From Pseudoscardovia radai (lineage in GTDB: Bacteria; Actinomycetota; Actinomycetes; Actinomycetales; Bifidobacteriaceae): a stretch of DNA of 64,000 bases. The stretch lies in contig NZ_MWWR01000009.1 of NCBI RefSeq assembly GCF_002259605.1, positions 1 to 64,000 on the forward strand. The letters are read 5' to 3'. A program made the position numbers and the translations under genes. The notes beneath the pieces are model-generated. The model saw only the letters and a list, made by a program, of their open reading frames with translations, was not told where the DNA came from and did no database searches. Shown piece by piece: positions 1 to 8,339 of this stretch. Numbering within the stretch: the first letter of the stretch is position 1; every line of letters begins with the position of its first letter.

Positions 1-1436
1 TCGACGAGGCCGCCCTGCAGGACCGCGCGCTCCACCTCCAGGAATCCGGAACGGACGAGTGGAAGCCGAGCGCCAGCACGTCGTCGCCCGAGCACGACGT
101 GACCCCCGATGACTACGCAGCAGAAGAACGCACCGAGAAGCGGGAACACCACGTTGCGCGCCACGGAGCGCCCGTCGGTGCCGAGCTCGTCCGATCCGCC
201 GTTGCGGCGGGACTTGGCATACGCCACGATAAGCGAGACGTTGACGAGCGTGAAGGAGGTGAAGGCTCCGAAGTTCACGAAGGAGGTGGAGGTGGCCACG
301 TCAAGGGACAGCGCGATGAGGCCGACGGCCGCGATGATGAGGATGCACGGGACCGGGGTGCCGAAGCGCTTGCTCAGGCGGCCGAACACCTTCTTCGGCA
401 GCACGCCGTCGCGGCCCATCACGTACATGAGGCGGGAGGCGCTGGCCTGGGTGGCGATGCCGGAGGTGAACTGGCCGATGCACAGGCCGGCCACGAACAC
501 GGAGGTGAACAGGTTGCCGCCGATCGTCATGGCGATCTCATAGGCGGCGGATGAGGAGTCGACGAAGGCACCGCCGGGGTGCACGAGCTGCGTGAAGTAG
601 GCCACGCCGATGAAGATGAGGCCGCCGATCATGGCGACGAGCATGATGGCGCGCGGCATGGTGCGCTTCGGGTCCTTGGTCTCCTCGCTCATGGTGGTGA
701 CGGCATCGAAGCCGAGGAAGGAGTAGGCGGCCACCGCGGCACCCGCCACGACGGCGCTGATCGAGGAGCCCTGGCCGGTGAACGGGCTGAGGCTCAGCAG
801 CGTGCCCGTGCCGGTGCCGCCGAGCACGGAGCGGATGGACAGTCCGACGAACAGCACGATGACAAGAGCCTGGAAGGCCATGAGCACGAAGTTGATCTTG
901 TCGGCCACGTTGACGCCGAGGATGTTGATGCCCGTGTCAAGCACGATGTACCCCATGATCCACGCCCACATCGGTACGGTGGGGAACAGTGCGTTGAGAT
1001 ACGATGCGCCGATGAGCCACACGACCATCGGAAGGAACATGTAGTCGAGCAACACGGCCCAGCCCACGAGGAAGCCGAGCTTGCGGCTGATGGTCTTGCC
1101 CACATAGGTGTAGGCGCTGCCGGACTCGGGGTGGAGCAGCGACATCCTGCCGTAGCTGTTGGCGGTGAACAGCATGGCGATGGTGGCGACGAGGTAACTC
1201 ATCGCTGCCGCGCCGTGCGAGTCGGAGGCGATGACGCCGAAGGTGCCGAGTGCGATGATCGGGGTCATGTAGGCCAGGCCCATCATGGTGACGGAACGCA
1301 GGCCCATCGTGCGCCTGAAGGCCGGAGCCTTGGTGTCCGAGATGACGGTGGCTGCGGCGCTTGCGGTTGTGACGCGGGTTCCCGTGCCCTGGATGATGCC
1401 CGAGGCGGCGCTCGCCTCGATTGCCGGTGCTGTCAT
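1..1436 (-). CDS. APC-family amino acid permease (3' end outside or damaged at window edge)
   Basis: Reading from the ATG at 1436-1434, the frame stays open to the left edge, so the gene is partial. The N-terminus after a short Ala/Thr-rich leader reads like an APC superfamily transporter (FRRTMGLRSVTMMGLAYMTP), followed by hydrophobic segments; further down come RLMYVMGRDGVLP and a helix typical of the amino acid/polyamine:cation symporter family. It would be an inner-membrane uptake protein for an amino acid or amine. GGAAAGGA lies 7-8 bases upstream of the start. It is transcribed with the downstream-oriented hydrolase gene at 1583-2494 (147-base gap) away from the PucR regulator, so the two are likely one regulated unit. 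The last 35 codons in view (positions 1-105) do not look like the expected final membrane helix; a neighbouring frame looks better there, so a frameshift is possible. Substrate is not determined; putrescine or GABA fits the neighbours but is inference. Confidence 0.85.
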   Translation of the reverse strand, partial: MTAPAIEASAASGIIQGTGTRVTTASAAATVISDTKAPAFRRTMGLRSVTMMGLAYMTPIIALGTFGVIASDSHGAAAMSYLVATIAMLFTANSYGRMSLLHPESGSAYTYVGKTISRKLGFLVGWAVLLDYMFLPMVVWLIGASYLNALFPTVPMWAWIMGYIVLDTGINILGVNVADKINFVLMAFQALVIVLFVGLSIRSVLGGTGTGTLLSLSPFTGQGSSISAVVAGAAVAAYSFLGFDAVTTMSEETKDPKRTMPRAIMLVAMIGGLIFIGVAYFTQLVHPGGAFVDSSSAAYEIAMTIGGNLFTSVFVAGLCIGQFTSGIATQASASRLMYVMGRDGVLPKKVFGRLSKRFGTPVPCILIIAAVGLIALSLDVATSTSFVNFGAFTSFTLVNVSLIVAYAKSRRNGGSDELGTDGRSVARNVVFPLLGAFFCCVVIGGHVVLGRRRAGARLPLVRSGFLEVERAVLQGGLV

Positions 1437-1582
1437 GGCGTGTCCTTTCCGGGTGGGGCGGCGGTGGCCGCCCGGGGGGTATGTGGTGTGGTGTGATGTG
1501 ATGCGAAGTGGTGTGAAGTTTTCGATGGAGCCTGGCGGGTGCCGGCGAGGTTGGTGCGTGTCGGCGGGTGCCGCCGTGCCGA

Positions 1583-2494
1583 TCAGCGTGGGGCGGGGCT
1601 CCATGTGTTCGGATCGATCCTGCCTTGGTACAGGGGAAGGGGAATCGTGGCGTCGCCGGAACCGAACTGATGCCACATGCGGTTGATGCCGAGCGTTCCC
1701 CGGTCGCGCACGCGCCGCGCCTGTGCCAGATCGACGGTGGCGATCGCGAGGTCCGGCTCGTTGCCGTGGATCTGCACGATCGGCGTTCCCTCGGGGCTGA
1801 CGAGGATGGATTCGCCGAAGCCCTCGGGCGCCGGCGCGTTCAGCGACAGCACGAACGCCTGGTTCACGATGGCGTTGGCGCGCGCCAGGACGAGCTCCTG
1901 GCGGCGGTCCGGCGTGGTGGTGCGCACGAGGTTGATGATGATGTCGGCGCCCATCCACGCCACCTGGCGCGAGATCTCGGGGAACCACGCGTCGTAGCAG
2001 ATCGTCAGGCCGAGGCGTCCGACGCCCGGGATGTCGACCGTCGTGAACGACGTGCCCGGCGTGTACTGCTCGTACGGGCGCCAGGGGCAGATCTTGCGGT
2101 AGGTGGCGGTGAGGGAGCCGTCGGGGGCGAACACCGGCATGGTGTTGAACACATGGCCCGAAGGGTTCTTCTCGCACACCGTTCCCGGGATGAGCCAGAT
2201 GCCGAGCTCGCGGGCGAGCCCGCCGAGCCGGCGGGCGAAATCGTCGTGCAGGTCGGTGGCCGCGGCGCGTTCGGCGGCGCGGTGCTGCGCCCCGTCCATG
2301 TCGGGCGTGCCGAACAGATGCATCTCGGGGAAGACGACGAGCTGCGGCTTGCGGCCCTCGGCGTCTCTTTCGCTGGCGATGGAGCGCACCGTGTTCGCGA
2401 AGCTGCCGAAAGGCTTGCCGATGGGAAGCTGGCTGTACTGCGCCATGGCGATCGTGATGGGGGATGCGCCGTCGGTCTGTGCCGTGCCTGTCAT
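1583..2494 (-). CDS. Carbon-nitrogen hydrolase (nitrilase superfamily amidase)
   Basis: 303 residues. The nitrilase-superfamily Glu-Lys-Cys triad is visible: Glu in VVFPEMHLF, Lys in TYRKICPW and Cys in LTICYDAWFPE. Such enzymes hydrolyse amide or carbamoyl C-N bonds in the cytoplasm; N-carbamoylputrescine amidase, omega-amidase and aliphatic amidases all belong here. I chose ATG 2494 because AAAGGAG lies 6-7 bases upstream and the hydrolase fold starts right after it; the longer open frame to 2773 is low-complexity. It lies between an APC permease (same strand) and a divergent PucR regulator at 2761, so it is probably induced by the amine or amide the permease imports. The substrate cannot be read from the sequence; a role in polyamine or amino-acid amide breakdown is inferred from the nearby PotABCD, aminotransferase and aldehyde dehydrogenase genes. 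Confidence 0.88.
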   Translation of the reverse strand: MTGTAQTDGASPITIAMAQYSQLPIGKPFGSFANTVRSIASERDAEGRKPQLVVFPEMHLFGTPDMDGAQHRAAERAAATDLHDDFARRLGGLARELGIWLIPGTVCEKNPSGHVFNTMPVFAPDGSLTATYRKICPWRPYEQYTPGTSFTTVDIPGVGRLGLTICYDAWFPEISRQVAWMGADIIINLVRTTTPDRRQELVLARANAIVNQAFVLSLNAPAPEGFGESILVSPEGTPIVQIHGNEPDLAIATVDLAQARRVRDRGTLGINRMWHQFGSGDATIPLPLYQGRIDPNTWSPAPR

Positions 2495-2760
2495 GTCTGC
2501 TCCTTTCGTCGGTGTGTGGTGCCGTTGTGTGGCGGTTGTTGGCGGCCGCCGCGGTGTTCCTGCACTTGCTAACGTATGTGGACACGCCCGGAGATTCGAT
2601 GGACGAGTTGGATAAAATACCCGTGGTTCGTGGACGATACGTCCACGGTTCGCACTGCACGGCGGGGCGGTTGCGGCGGAGGCATCGTGGAGTTTCTCGC
2701 AACCGCCGCCCCTCGCATTGCGCAACATATGAAAGGCGCAACAAACGAAAGGCGCGGCAT
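2495..2760. promoter_or_regulatory. Divergent control region between hydrolase and pucR-like gene
   Basis: A 266-base non-coding stretch separates the two divergent start codons. It is AT-richer than the flanking genes around 2600-2640 and 2725-2760. No promoter could be assigned with confidence, but both operons must start here, so PucR operators are expected in it. Confidence 0.5.
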
Positions 2761-4512
2761 ATGGCGGTGACACTCAACGACCTCCTTGCGGAAAGCTCGC
2801 TCGATCTCTCCCTCGTCGTCGAGGGCGAACCCGGGGCGCTCGACGATCCCATCGTGTGGGTACACGCCTCCGAATCGACCGACCCCACGCCGTATCTCGA
2901 GGGCGGCGAACTGCTGCTGCTCACCGGCCTGCAGATGCCCGACGACGAACCCACCGAGGAACTGCGCCTCTACGCGTCGCGGCTCGCCGGCATCGGCATC
3001 CGCGGCATCGGATTCGGCATCGAGGTCAACCATCCCGCCATCCCGCAGTGGCTTGTCGACCAATGCGAGCACGCCGGTGTGCCGCTGCTTTCCGTGCCGC
3101 TGGAAACGCCGTTCATCGCCATCTCCAAACGCGTGTCGCGCGGCGTGGCGGACAGCAAGAACCAGGAATTCGCGCGCATGTACCGCGCCCAGCAGCAGCT
3201 CATCCGCTCCGCGCGGCAGGTGGACCCGGTGCGCGGCATCGTCACGAAAACGGCGCAGCTCGTCGGAGGGTGGGCCGCGCTGCTCAACCCCGCGGGCAAG
3301 GTGCGTGAATCGTCGCACCATTTCCTGCCCGTCGGCGTCGAGGAACTCAGCGACGCGTTGACTTTCAGCAAGCTCGGCGAGACGCATTTCTTCCAGGCCA
3401 AGGGGTACGACATCGCCGTGCTGCACGTCGCCACGCCCGCGCATGTCACGCTCGGGTACCTCGTTGCCGGATGCCGCGGTGTCAAGGGGTCGCTCGACCA
3501 GACGCTGTGCGCCGAGGCCGCCACGATGCTCGCGCTCGCCATCGGCAGCTCCTCGCGCGGCACGCTGGCGCTCACGCATTTCCGCACCGCCCTGACGCGC
3601 GACTGCCTCGAGGGGCGCAGCGAGGACGTGCACCGGTACGCCGACGACCTGTGGGGCGGCATGCCGCACGAGCCGCTCGAGGTGCTGCGCGTGATGGGGG
3701 AGCCCGACGCCATCGAGAGTGCGGCGAGGCTGCTCGAGCCGTTCGGATCGCATATCGCGCGCAACATGAACCCCGTGATGTACGGCGAGATCGACGACGA
3801 GCTGTGGGTTGTGGTGTCGCAGTCCAATGTGGACGAGTGGCTGGTGCAGCTGGGCAAGGACACGAGGCTGACGGTGGGCGAGTCGTCGGGGTGCACGTGG
3901 CGTGGGTTGCCGCGCGGGCGGCACGAGGCGTTCCAGGCCGGGGCCGAGGCGCTGGCGTCGGGCGAGCGGTCCGTGCGGTACGGCTCCGGCGGCAGTGCGG
4001 CCGCGCTCGAGCGTGTGATCGATCCGGCCACGATGCGGGCGTTCGCCGATCTGCGCCTGGCGCCGATTTCCACGATGACCTTCGATATCTCCGTCGGTGC
4101 GCATCGCGGTGGGAGTGGGGGTGCGGTTGGTGGCGGGGCGGCTGACGGTGCCTCTTCCTCTTTTTCGCAAGGCGTCGCCTCGCAGACGGGCGAATCGTCT
4201 GCCGGTGCCGACGGGGACGGGGCGGATTCTTCTCCCTCCGCCGGCTCGCGGACGGGACGCGACGGCATCATCGACAGCAGCACCACGATCCAGGCCGTGG
4301 ACGTCGTGCGCGCATGGGTCGACAGCCGCGGCCGCGTGGAGGAGGCCGCCCGGCGGATCGGAGTGCATCGCCACACGATGACCAAGTACATCGCGCGGAT
4401 CGGCGAGGCGATGCATGTGTCGATGGACGACCCCGGCGTCATGGCCGAGCTCTGGTACGCCTGCCGCTACACCCGCTTCGGCAGTGACCGTGACCCCGGT
4501 TTCGCTTCCTGA
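2761..4512 (+). CDS. PucR-family transcriptional regulator
   Basis: 583 residues. The N-terminal 120 residues match the PucR purine-catabolism regulator domain (VTLNDLLAESSLDL, then PYLEGGELLLLTGLQM). The C-terminus carries the PucR-type helix-turn-helix (RVEEAARRIGVHRHTMTKYI) that binds DNA. Between them is a Gly/Ser/Ala-rich insertion at about residues 445-500 that looks like a flexible linker. GAAAGG precedes the ATG at 2761. The regulator is divergent from the hydrolase-permease pair, with a 266-base shared promoter region (2495-2760), the usual arrangement for a local activator. PucR-type proteins control purine, proline, GABA or polyamine catabolism in different Gram-positives; the ligand here is unknown. 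Confidence 0.88.
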   Translation: MAVTLNDLLAESSLDLSLVVEGEPGALDDPIVWVHASESTDPTPYLEGGELLLLTGLQMPDDEPTEELRLYASRLAGIGIRGIGFGIEVNHPAIPQWLVDQCEHAGVPLLSVPLETPFIAISKRVSRGVADSKNQEFARMYRAQQQLIRSARQVDPVRGIVTKTAQLVGGWAALLNPAGKVRESSHHFLPVGVEELSDALTFSKLGETHFFQAKGYDIAVLHVATPAHVTLGYLVAGCRGVKGSLDQTLCAEAATMLALAIGSSSRGTLALTHFRTALTRDCLEGRSEDVHRYADDLWGGMPHEPLEVLRVMGEPDAIESAARLLEPFGSHIARNMNPVMYGEIDDELWVVVSQSNVDEWLVQLGKDTRLTVGESSGCTWRGLPRGRHEAFQAGAEALASGERSVRYGSGGSAAALERVIDPATMRAFADLRLAPISTMTFDISVGAHRGGSGGAVGGGAADGASSSFSQGVASQTGESSAGADGDGADSSPSAGSRTGRDGIIDSSTTIQAVDVVRAWVDSRGRVEEAARRIGVHRHTMTKYIARIGEAMHVSMDDPGVMAELWYACRYTRFGSDRDPGFAS

Positions 4513-4572
4513 TTGCCGATGTTGCATCGGCGTCTGTGCTTGTACTGGTGTTCGCGTCCGCGTCCGCGTTTG

Positions 4573-5271
4573 CGTCGAGGGTGCACGGCATTGCACCTTC
4601 GGTGGCGGTTACCCCTCCAAAACCTGCCCGGCGCCGGTCTAACCATGGTCGAGGGTGCAGGGAATTGCACCTTCGGTAGGGGTTACCCCTCCTATACCCG
4701 CTTGGTTCGGTGGTAATTGGGGTCGAGGGTGCACGACTGTGCACCCTCGATGGGGAATAGGAAGTCTGGAGGGGCGTTGGGCGGGGGCAATTGGGGTCAA
4801 GGGTGCATGGGATTGCGCCTTCGGTGGGGAATAGGCTGCCTAGCGGGGTGCTGGACCGGGGTAATCGTGGTCGAGGGTGCAGAGGATTGCGCCCTCGGTG
4901 GGGGTTAGGTGGCGGAGAGGGGGCGCTTGGCGGGGTAATCACGGTCGAGGGTGCACGATTGTGCGCCCTCGGTGGCGTTTGCCCTTCCGATAACCGGCCG
5001 TCCCTGCCCTAACTTGGGTCGAGGGTGCAGGGAATTGCACCTTCGGTGGGGGTTACCCCTCCAAAACCTGCCCGACCATGTCCTAACAGGGGTCGAGGGT
5101 GCACGACTGTGCACCCTCGGTGGGGAATAGGAAGTCTGGAAAGGCGTTGGGCGGGGGCAATCGCAGTCGAGGGTGCACGATTTTGCACCTTCGGTGGAGG
5201 TTAGGGCGTGTGGAGGGGTGCTGACCGCGGGTAATCACGGTCCAAAGTCCACGATTGCGCACCCTTGATGG
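4573..5271. repeat. Family A palindromic array 1 (about 10 copies)
   Basis: About ten copies of a palindrome begin near 4574, 4648, 4722, 4796, 4869, 4943, 5017, 5091, 5166 and (degenerate) 5240. The period is about 74 bp. Each reads GGTCGAGGGTGCA, a 6-base loop, then TGCRCCYTCGGTGG. The spacers alternate between GGTTACCCC...CTAACC and GGTTAGG...GGGGTAATC, which are imperfect reverse complements of each other. Each unit can form a 9-10 bp hairpin. The array fills the gap between the pucR-like gene and the aldehyde dehydrogenase gene. Open frames through it are artefacts of the repeat. Confidence 0.9.
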
Positions 5272-5583
5272 CTTCCGCCATTCTCGCGTCTGACGCTGTG
5301 ATCGGTGGGCAAATCGTTGACAAGACTGCGAGGACGGGAGAAATCGTCGGGAAATCGTATGAAAAACGAAACGTGTGTAACAAAACAGATACGGTTTTCG
5401 AATATCTTGACGATTGACAGCGCGGAATCGTTGTTTGATGCGGCTTGCGTGACTTGCCCCGCGGTGCTGCCCGGCACCGCGGGGCATCACCCCGCACCGC
5501 GCAACCAACACCATCCACGCACAGCCGAGTACATACGCGAAACCCACAGGCGCGCGACCTTCGCGCGCGGACGAGGAGGCATC
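5272..5583 (+). promoter_or_regulatory. Upstream region of the aldehyde dehydrogenase gene
   Basis: AT-richer 310-base leader with candidate -35 boxes TTGACA at 5317-5322 and 5414-5419; no convincing -10 box could be paired to either. AGGAGG at 5573-5578 is the ribosome binding site. No gene recognised inside. Confidence 0.4.
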
Positions 5584-6936
5584 ATGAGCGCGTACACCGT
5601 TACCAACCCCGCGACCGGCCAGGTCGAGAAAACCTATCCGAGCGCCACCGACGCCGAGGTCGACGCCGCCCTCGCCGCGGCGCAAAACGCCTACGTGCAG
5701 TGGGGCCGCACCACAACGAAGGCGCAGCGCGCGGCGCTGCTCGCCAAAGTCGCCGACCTGTACGAGGCGCGCAAGCAGGAGCTCGCCGAAACCATCAACC
5801 ACGAGATGGGCAAGAAACTCGACGAGGCCATCGGCGAGGTCGAGTTCTCCGCGTCCATCTACCGCTACTACGCCGACCACGGCGAGGAATTCCTCGCCGA
5901 CATCCCCGTCGAGCGCGAGGCCGCCGGCTCCGCGGTGGTGCGCAAGATGCCCATCGGTCCGCTGGTCGGCGTCATGCCGTGGAACTACCCGTATTACCAG
6001 GTGGCGCGATTCGCCGCGCCGAACCTCATGCTCGGCAACACCATCCTGCTCAAGCATGCGTCGCTGTGCCCCGCGTCGTCCGCCGCCATGGAGCGCATCT
6101 TCCTCGACGCGGGCTTCCCGAAGGGTGCGTTCACGAACCTGTACGCGAGCTTCGACCAGACCAGCGCCATGATCGCCGACCCGCGCGTGCGCGGCGTGTC
6201 GCTCACCGGATCGGAGCGCGCGGGCGTCGCAATCGCCGGCGAGGCGGGCGCGGCGCTGAAAAAGGTGGTGTGCGAGCTCGGCGGCTCGGATCCGTTCGTC
6301 GTGCTCGGAACCGACGACATGGACGCGCTCGTCGCCACGGCCGTCGCGGGCAAGTATGAGAACTGCGGCCAGGTGTGCAACGGGCCGAAGCGCTTCATCG
6401 TGCTTGATTCACTCTACGATGAGTTCCTCGCCAAGTTCGCCGAGGCGTCGAAGGCCGTCGAACTCGGGCCGCTGTGCTCGGTCAAGGCCGCGCGACATCT
6501 GTCCGAACAGGTGGCGCAGGCGGTGGCGGATGGAGCGACGCTTGCGCTTGGCGACGGCAAGAACGACGGCGCCTTCTTCGCCCCGACGATTCTCACCGAC
6601 ATCCCCGCCGGCGCGCCCGCGCGATACGCCGAGTTCTTCGGCCCGGTGAGCCAGTTCTACCGCGTGAAGGACGAGGCGGAGGCGATCGCGCTTGCGAACG
6701 ACACCCCGTACGGCCTCGGCTCCTACGTGTTCACCATCGATCCGCGGCAGGGCGAGCGCGTGGCCGATGCCCTCGAAACCGGCATGACCTACGTCAACGA
6801 GGTCGGCGCGGATTCCGCCGAAATGCCGTTCGGTGGCGTCAAGAACTCCGGTTTCGGTCGCGAGCTCGGGTCGCTCGGCATCAATGAGTTCGTTAACCTC
6901 AAGCTCATTAGCCTCGATACGCCGGATTACTTCTGA
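5584..6936 (+). CDS. NAD(P)-dependent succinate-semialdehyde-type dehydrogenase
   Basis: 450 residues, the usual length of the short GabD2-type subgroup. Aldehyde dehydrogenase hallmarks are present in order: MPWNYPYYQ (Rossmann entry), SLTGSERAG, ELGGSDPFVVL with the general-base Glu, GQVCNGPKRFIV with the catalytic Cys, and EMPFGGVKNSGFGRELG near the C-terminus. It would oxidise a semialdehyde to its acid in the cytoplasm; succinate semialdehyde is the typical substrate and would come from GABA. The start at 5584 is set by AGGAGG six bases upstream; the open frame runs further upstream but is non-coding. It is a single-gene unit with repeat arrays on both sides and a terminator-like hairpin at 6985-7021. 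Together with the aminotransferase at 17,539 it could complete an amine to succinate route. Confidence 0.9.
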   Translation: MSAYTVTNPATGQVEKTYPSATDAEVDAALAAAQNAYVQWGRTTTKAQRAALLAKVADLYEARKQELAETINHEMGKKLDEAIGEVEFSASIYRYYADHGEEFLADIPVEREAAGSAVVRKMPIGPLVGVMPWNYPYYQVARFAAPNLMLGNTILLKHASLCPASSAAMERIFLDAGFPKGAFTNLYASFDQTSAMIADPRVRGVSLTGSERAGVAIAGEAGAALKKVVCELGGSDPFVVLGTDDMDALVATAVAGKYENCGQVCNGPKRFIVLDSLYDEFLAKFAEASKAVELGPLCSVKAARHLSEQVAQAVADGATLALGDGKNDGAFFAPTILTDIPAGAPARYAEFFGPVSQFYRVKDEAEAIALANDTPYGLGSYVFTIDPRQGERVADALETGMTYVNEVGADSAEMPFGGVKNSGFGRELGSLGINEFVNLKLISLDTPDYF

Positions 6937-6984
6937 GGCGAATCGGGCGCGCGGGCGTGCGTGCGCGTGGATGTGCGGGGGTGC

Positions 6985-7021
6985 GGGTGGCGCCTGCTCG
7001 GCTAGGCGTGGCGCCCGTTTT
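6985..7021 (+). terminator. Terminator after the aldehyde dehydrogenase gene
   Basis: Inverted GGCGCC (6989-6994 and 7010-7015), followed by CGTTTTCC. Short GC stem with a T run, 50 bases after the stop codon. Confidence 0.5.
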
Positions 7022-7039
7022 CCCGTGGGGCCGGCAAGT

Positions 7040-7445
7040 TCGTCGAGGGTGCACGATTGTGCGCCCTCGGTGGGCATTGGGCCTTCTGAAACCGGCCCGC
7101 CTCATCCTAATTGGGGTCGAGGGTGCATGATTTTGCACCCTCGGTGGGGGTTAGGTGGCGTGGAGGGGCCGGTTGGCGGGGTAATTGGGGTCGAGGGTGC
7201 ACGATTTTGCGCCCTCGGTGCGGGTTGCCCCTTCTGAAACCGGCCTGCCCGATCCTAATTGCGGTTGAGGGTGCACGATTTTGCACCTTCGGCGGAGGTT
7301 AGCGTGCGTGGAGGGGTCGGTTGGCGGTCTAACTGGGGTCGAGGGTACGATTTTGTGCGCCCTCGGCGCACAGTAGGGCGCCGAGGACGTGTGTGGATGG
7401 GGGATTCGGTCGGCGAGGGAGCATAATCGTGTACCCTCGCCGACC
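7040..7445. repeat. Family A palindromic array 2 (about 6 copies)
   Basis: Copies start near 7042, 7117, 7189, 7264, 7336 and a diverged one near 7412 (GGCGAGGGAGCA...GTACCCTCGCC, which is itself fully complementary). Same period and orientation as array 1. It lies between the convergent aldehyde dehydrogenase and Lrp genes. Confidence 0.9.
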
Positions 7446-7516
7446 AAATCGTCTGTATTGCCCGCCGCGCACCGACCGGTCAACCCCGCCGCGCGCAGCG
7501 CCAACCCGCACCCGAC

Positions 7517-8020
7517 CTAGGCGACGCCCCAGTCGTAGCGCTGGCTCTCGAGCCGCATATAGGTGAACAGCTCGGTATGGCCGATGCCCTGGATGCGCCG
7601 GATCTTGCGGTTGACGAGCTGCAGCAGCGCCTCGTCGTCGGACGCGAACACTTCGGCGAGGATGTCATAGCGCCCGGCGGTGATGATGATGTAGTCAATC
7701 TGCGCGATCTTGCGCAGGTCGCGCGCCACCTGCTCGATGTCGCCGTTCACGGTGATGCCGACCATCGCTTGCCGCCGGAATCCCATCTCCATGGGGTTCG
7801 TCACGGCCACGATCTGGATGATGCCGTCGTCGGTCAGGCGCTGCACGCGCAGTCGCACGGCCGCCTCCGACAGTCCGATCTCCTTGGCGATCGACACATA
7901 CGATCGGCGGCCGTTCTTCTGCAACAGTGAAATGATCTTCTTGTTGGTTTCGTCGAGTCCGGCGGATTCAACGGCCTGCACGGAGCGCAGCGGCCCCGGT
8001 TCTTCGGTTTCCTGAGTCAT
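7517..8020 (-). CDS. Lrp/AsnC-family transcriptional regulator
   Basis: 167 residues. An N-terminal winged helix-turn-helix (LDETNKKIISLLQKNGRRSY then IGLSEAAVRLRVQRLTDDGI) is followed by a RAM ligand-binding domain with the conserved GRYDILAEV segment and GIGHTELFTYMRL near the end. Lrp-family proteins sense amino acids or related metabolites and control transport and catabolism. It is divergent from the PotABCD-like operon (start codons 8020 and 8340), so that operon is its likely target. A palindromic element in the shared region could be its site. Confidence 0.92.
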   Translation of the reverse strand: MTQETEEPGPLRSVQAVESAGLDETNKKIISLLQKNGRRSYVSIAKEIGLSEAAVRLRVQRLTDDGIIQIVAVTNPMEMGFRRQAMVGITVNGDIEQVARDLRKIAQIDYIIITAGRYDILAEVFASDDEALLQLVNRKIRRIQGIGHTELFTYMRLESQRYDWGVA

Positions 8021-8339
8021 GCCGATATCGTAAGCAAGCCTTTATGAATATTCGGTTTCGTGCCGTGGCGTGCCGCCAAACTGCGAATTCCGCAAAGTCT
8101 TATGTAAACAACGCATAACGAGATGCAAATCCGCTTTACTGTTCCGAAATCAGCATGGCTTTGGATAAAAAACGACGGAAAAATCAAAATCCCGGTGAAT
8201 TGATTGCGAAGTCCAACACCTTGCAGATGCGGCGGTCGGCGGTTACCAAAACCACCGTGGCCGCAGGAATCGTCGTCGTCGCGCGCAATGCGTGGCGGGC
8301 CAGGCGAAGGTGTGCGGCGCGCAGGAAGAGAGGTACGCG
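8021..8339. other. Shared intergenic region, with a possible small ORF before potA
   Basis: Contains the divergent promoters for the Lrp gene and the transporter operon. An open frame of 62 codons (8155-8343) encodes a basic peptide and ends in an ATGA overlap with the transporter ATPase start at 8340. It has no clear ribosome binding site, so it may be a leader peptide or chance. Confidence 0.3.
8100..8118. promoter_or_regulatory. Candidate Lrp operator
   Basis: TTATG-N9-CATAA inverted repeat in the 319-base region between the Lrp gene and the transporter operon. Spacing and AT-rich centre suit an Lrp/AsnC dimer site. Inference only. Confidence 0.35.

Noticed and set aside
4573-5271. CRISPR array
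   Set aside because: Regular repeat-spacer spacing suggested it, but the repeats are palindromic with variable loops, the spacers are conserved and alternate in orientation, and no cas gene is present.
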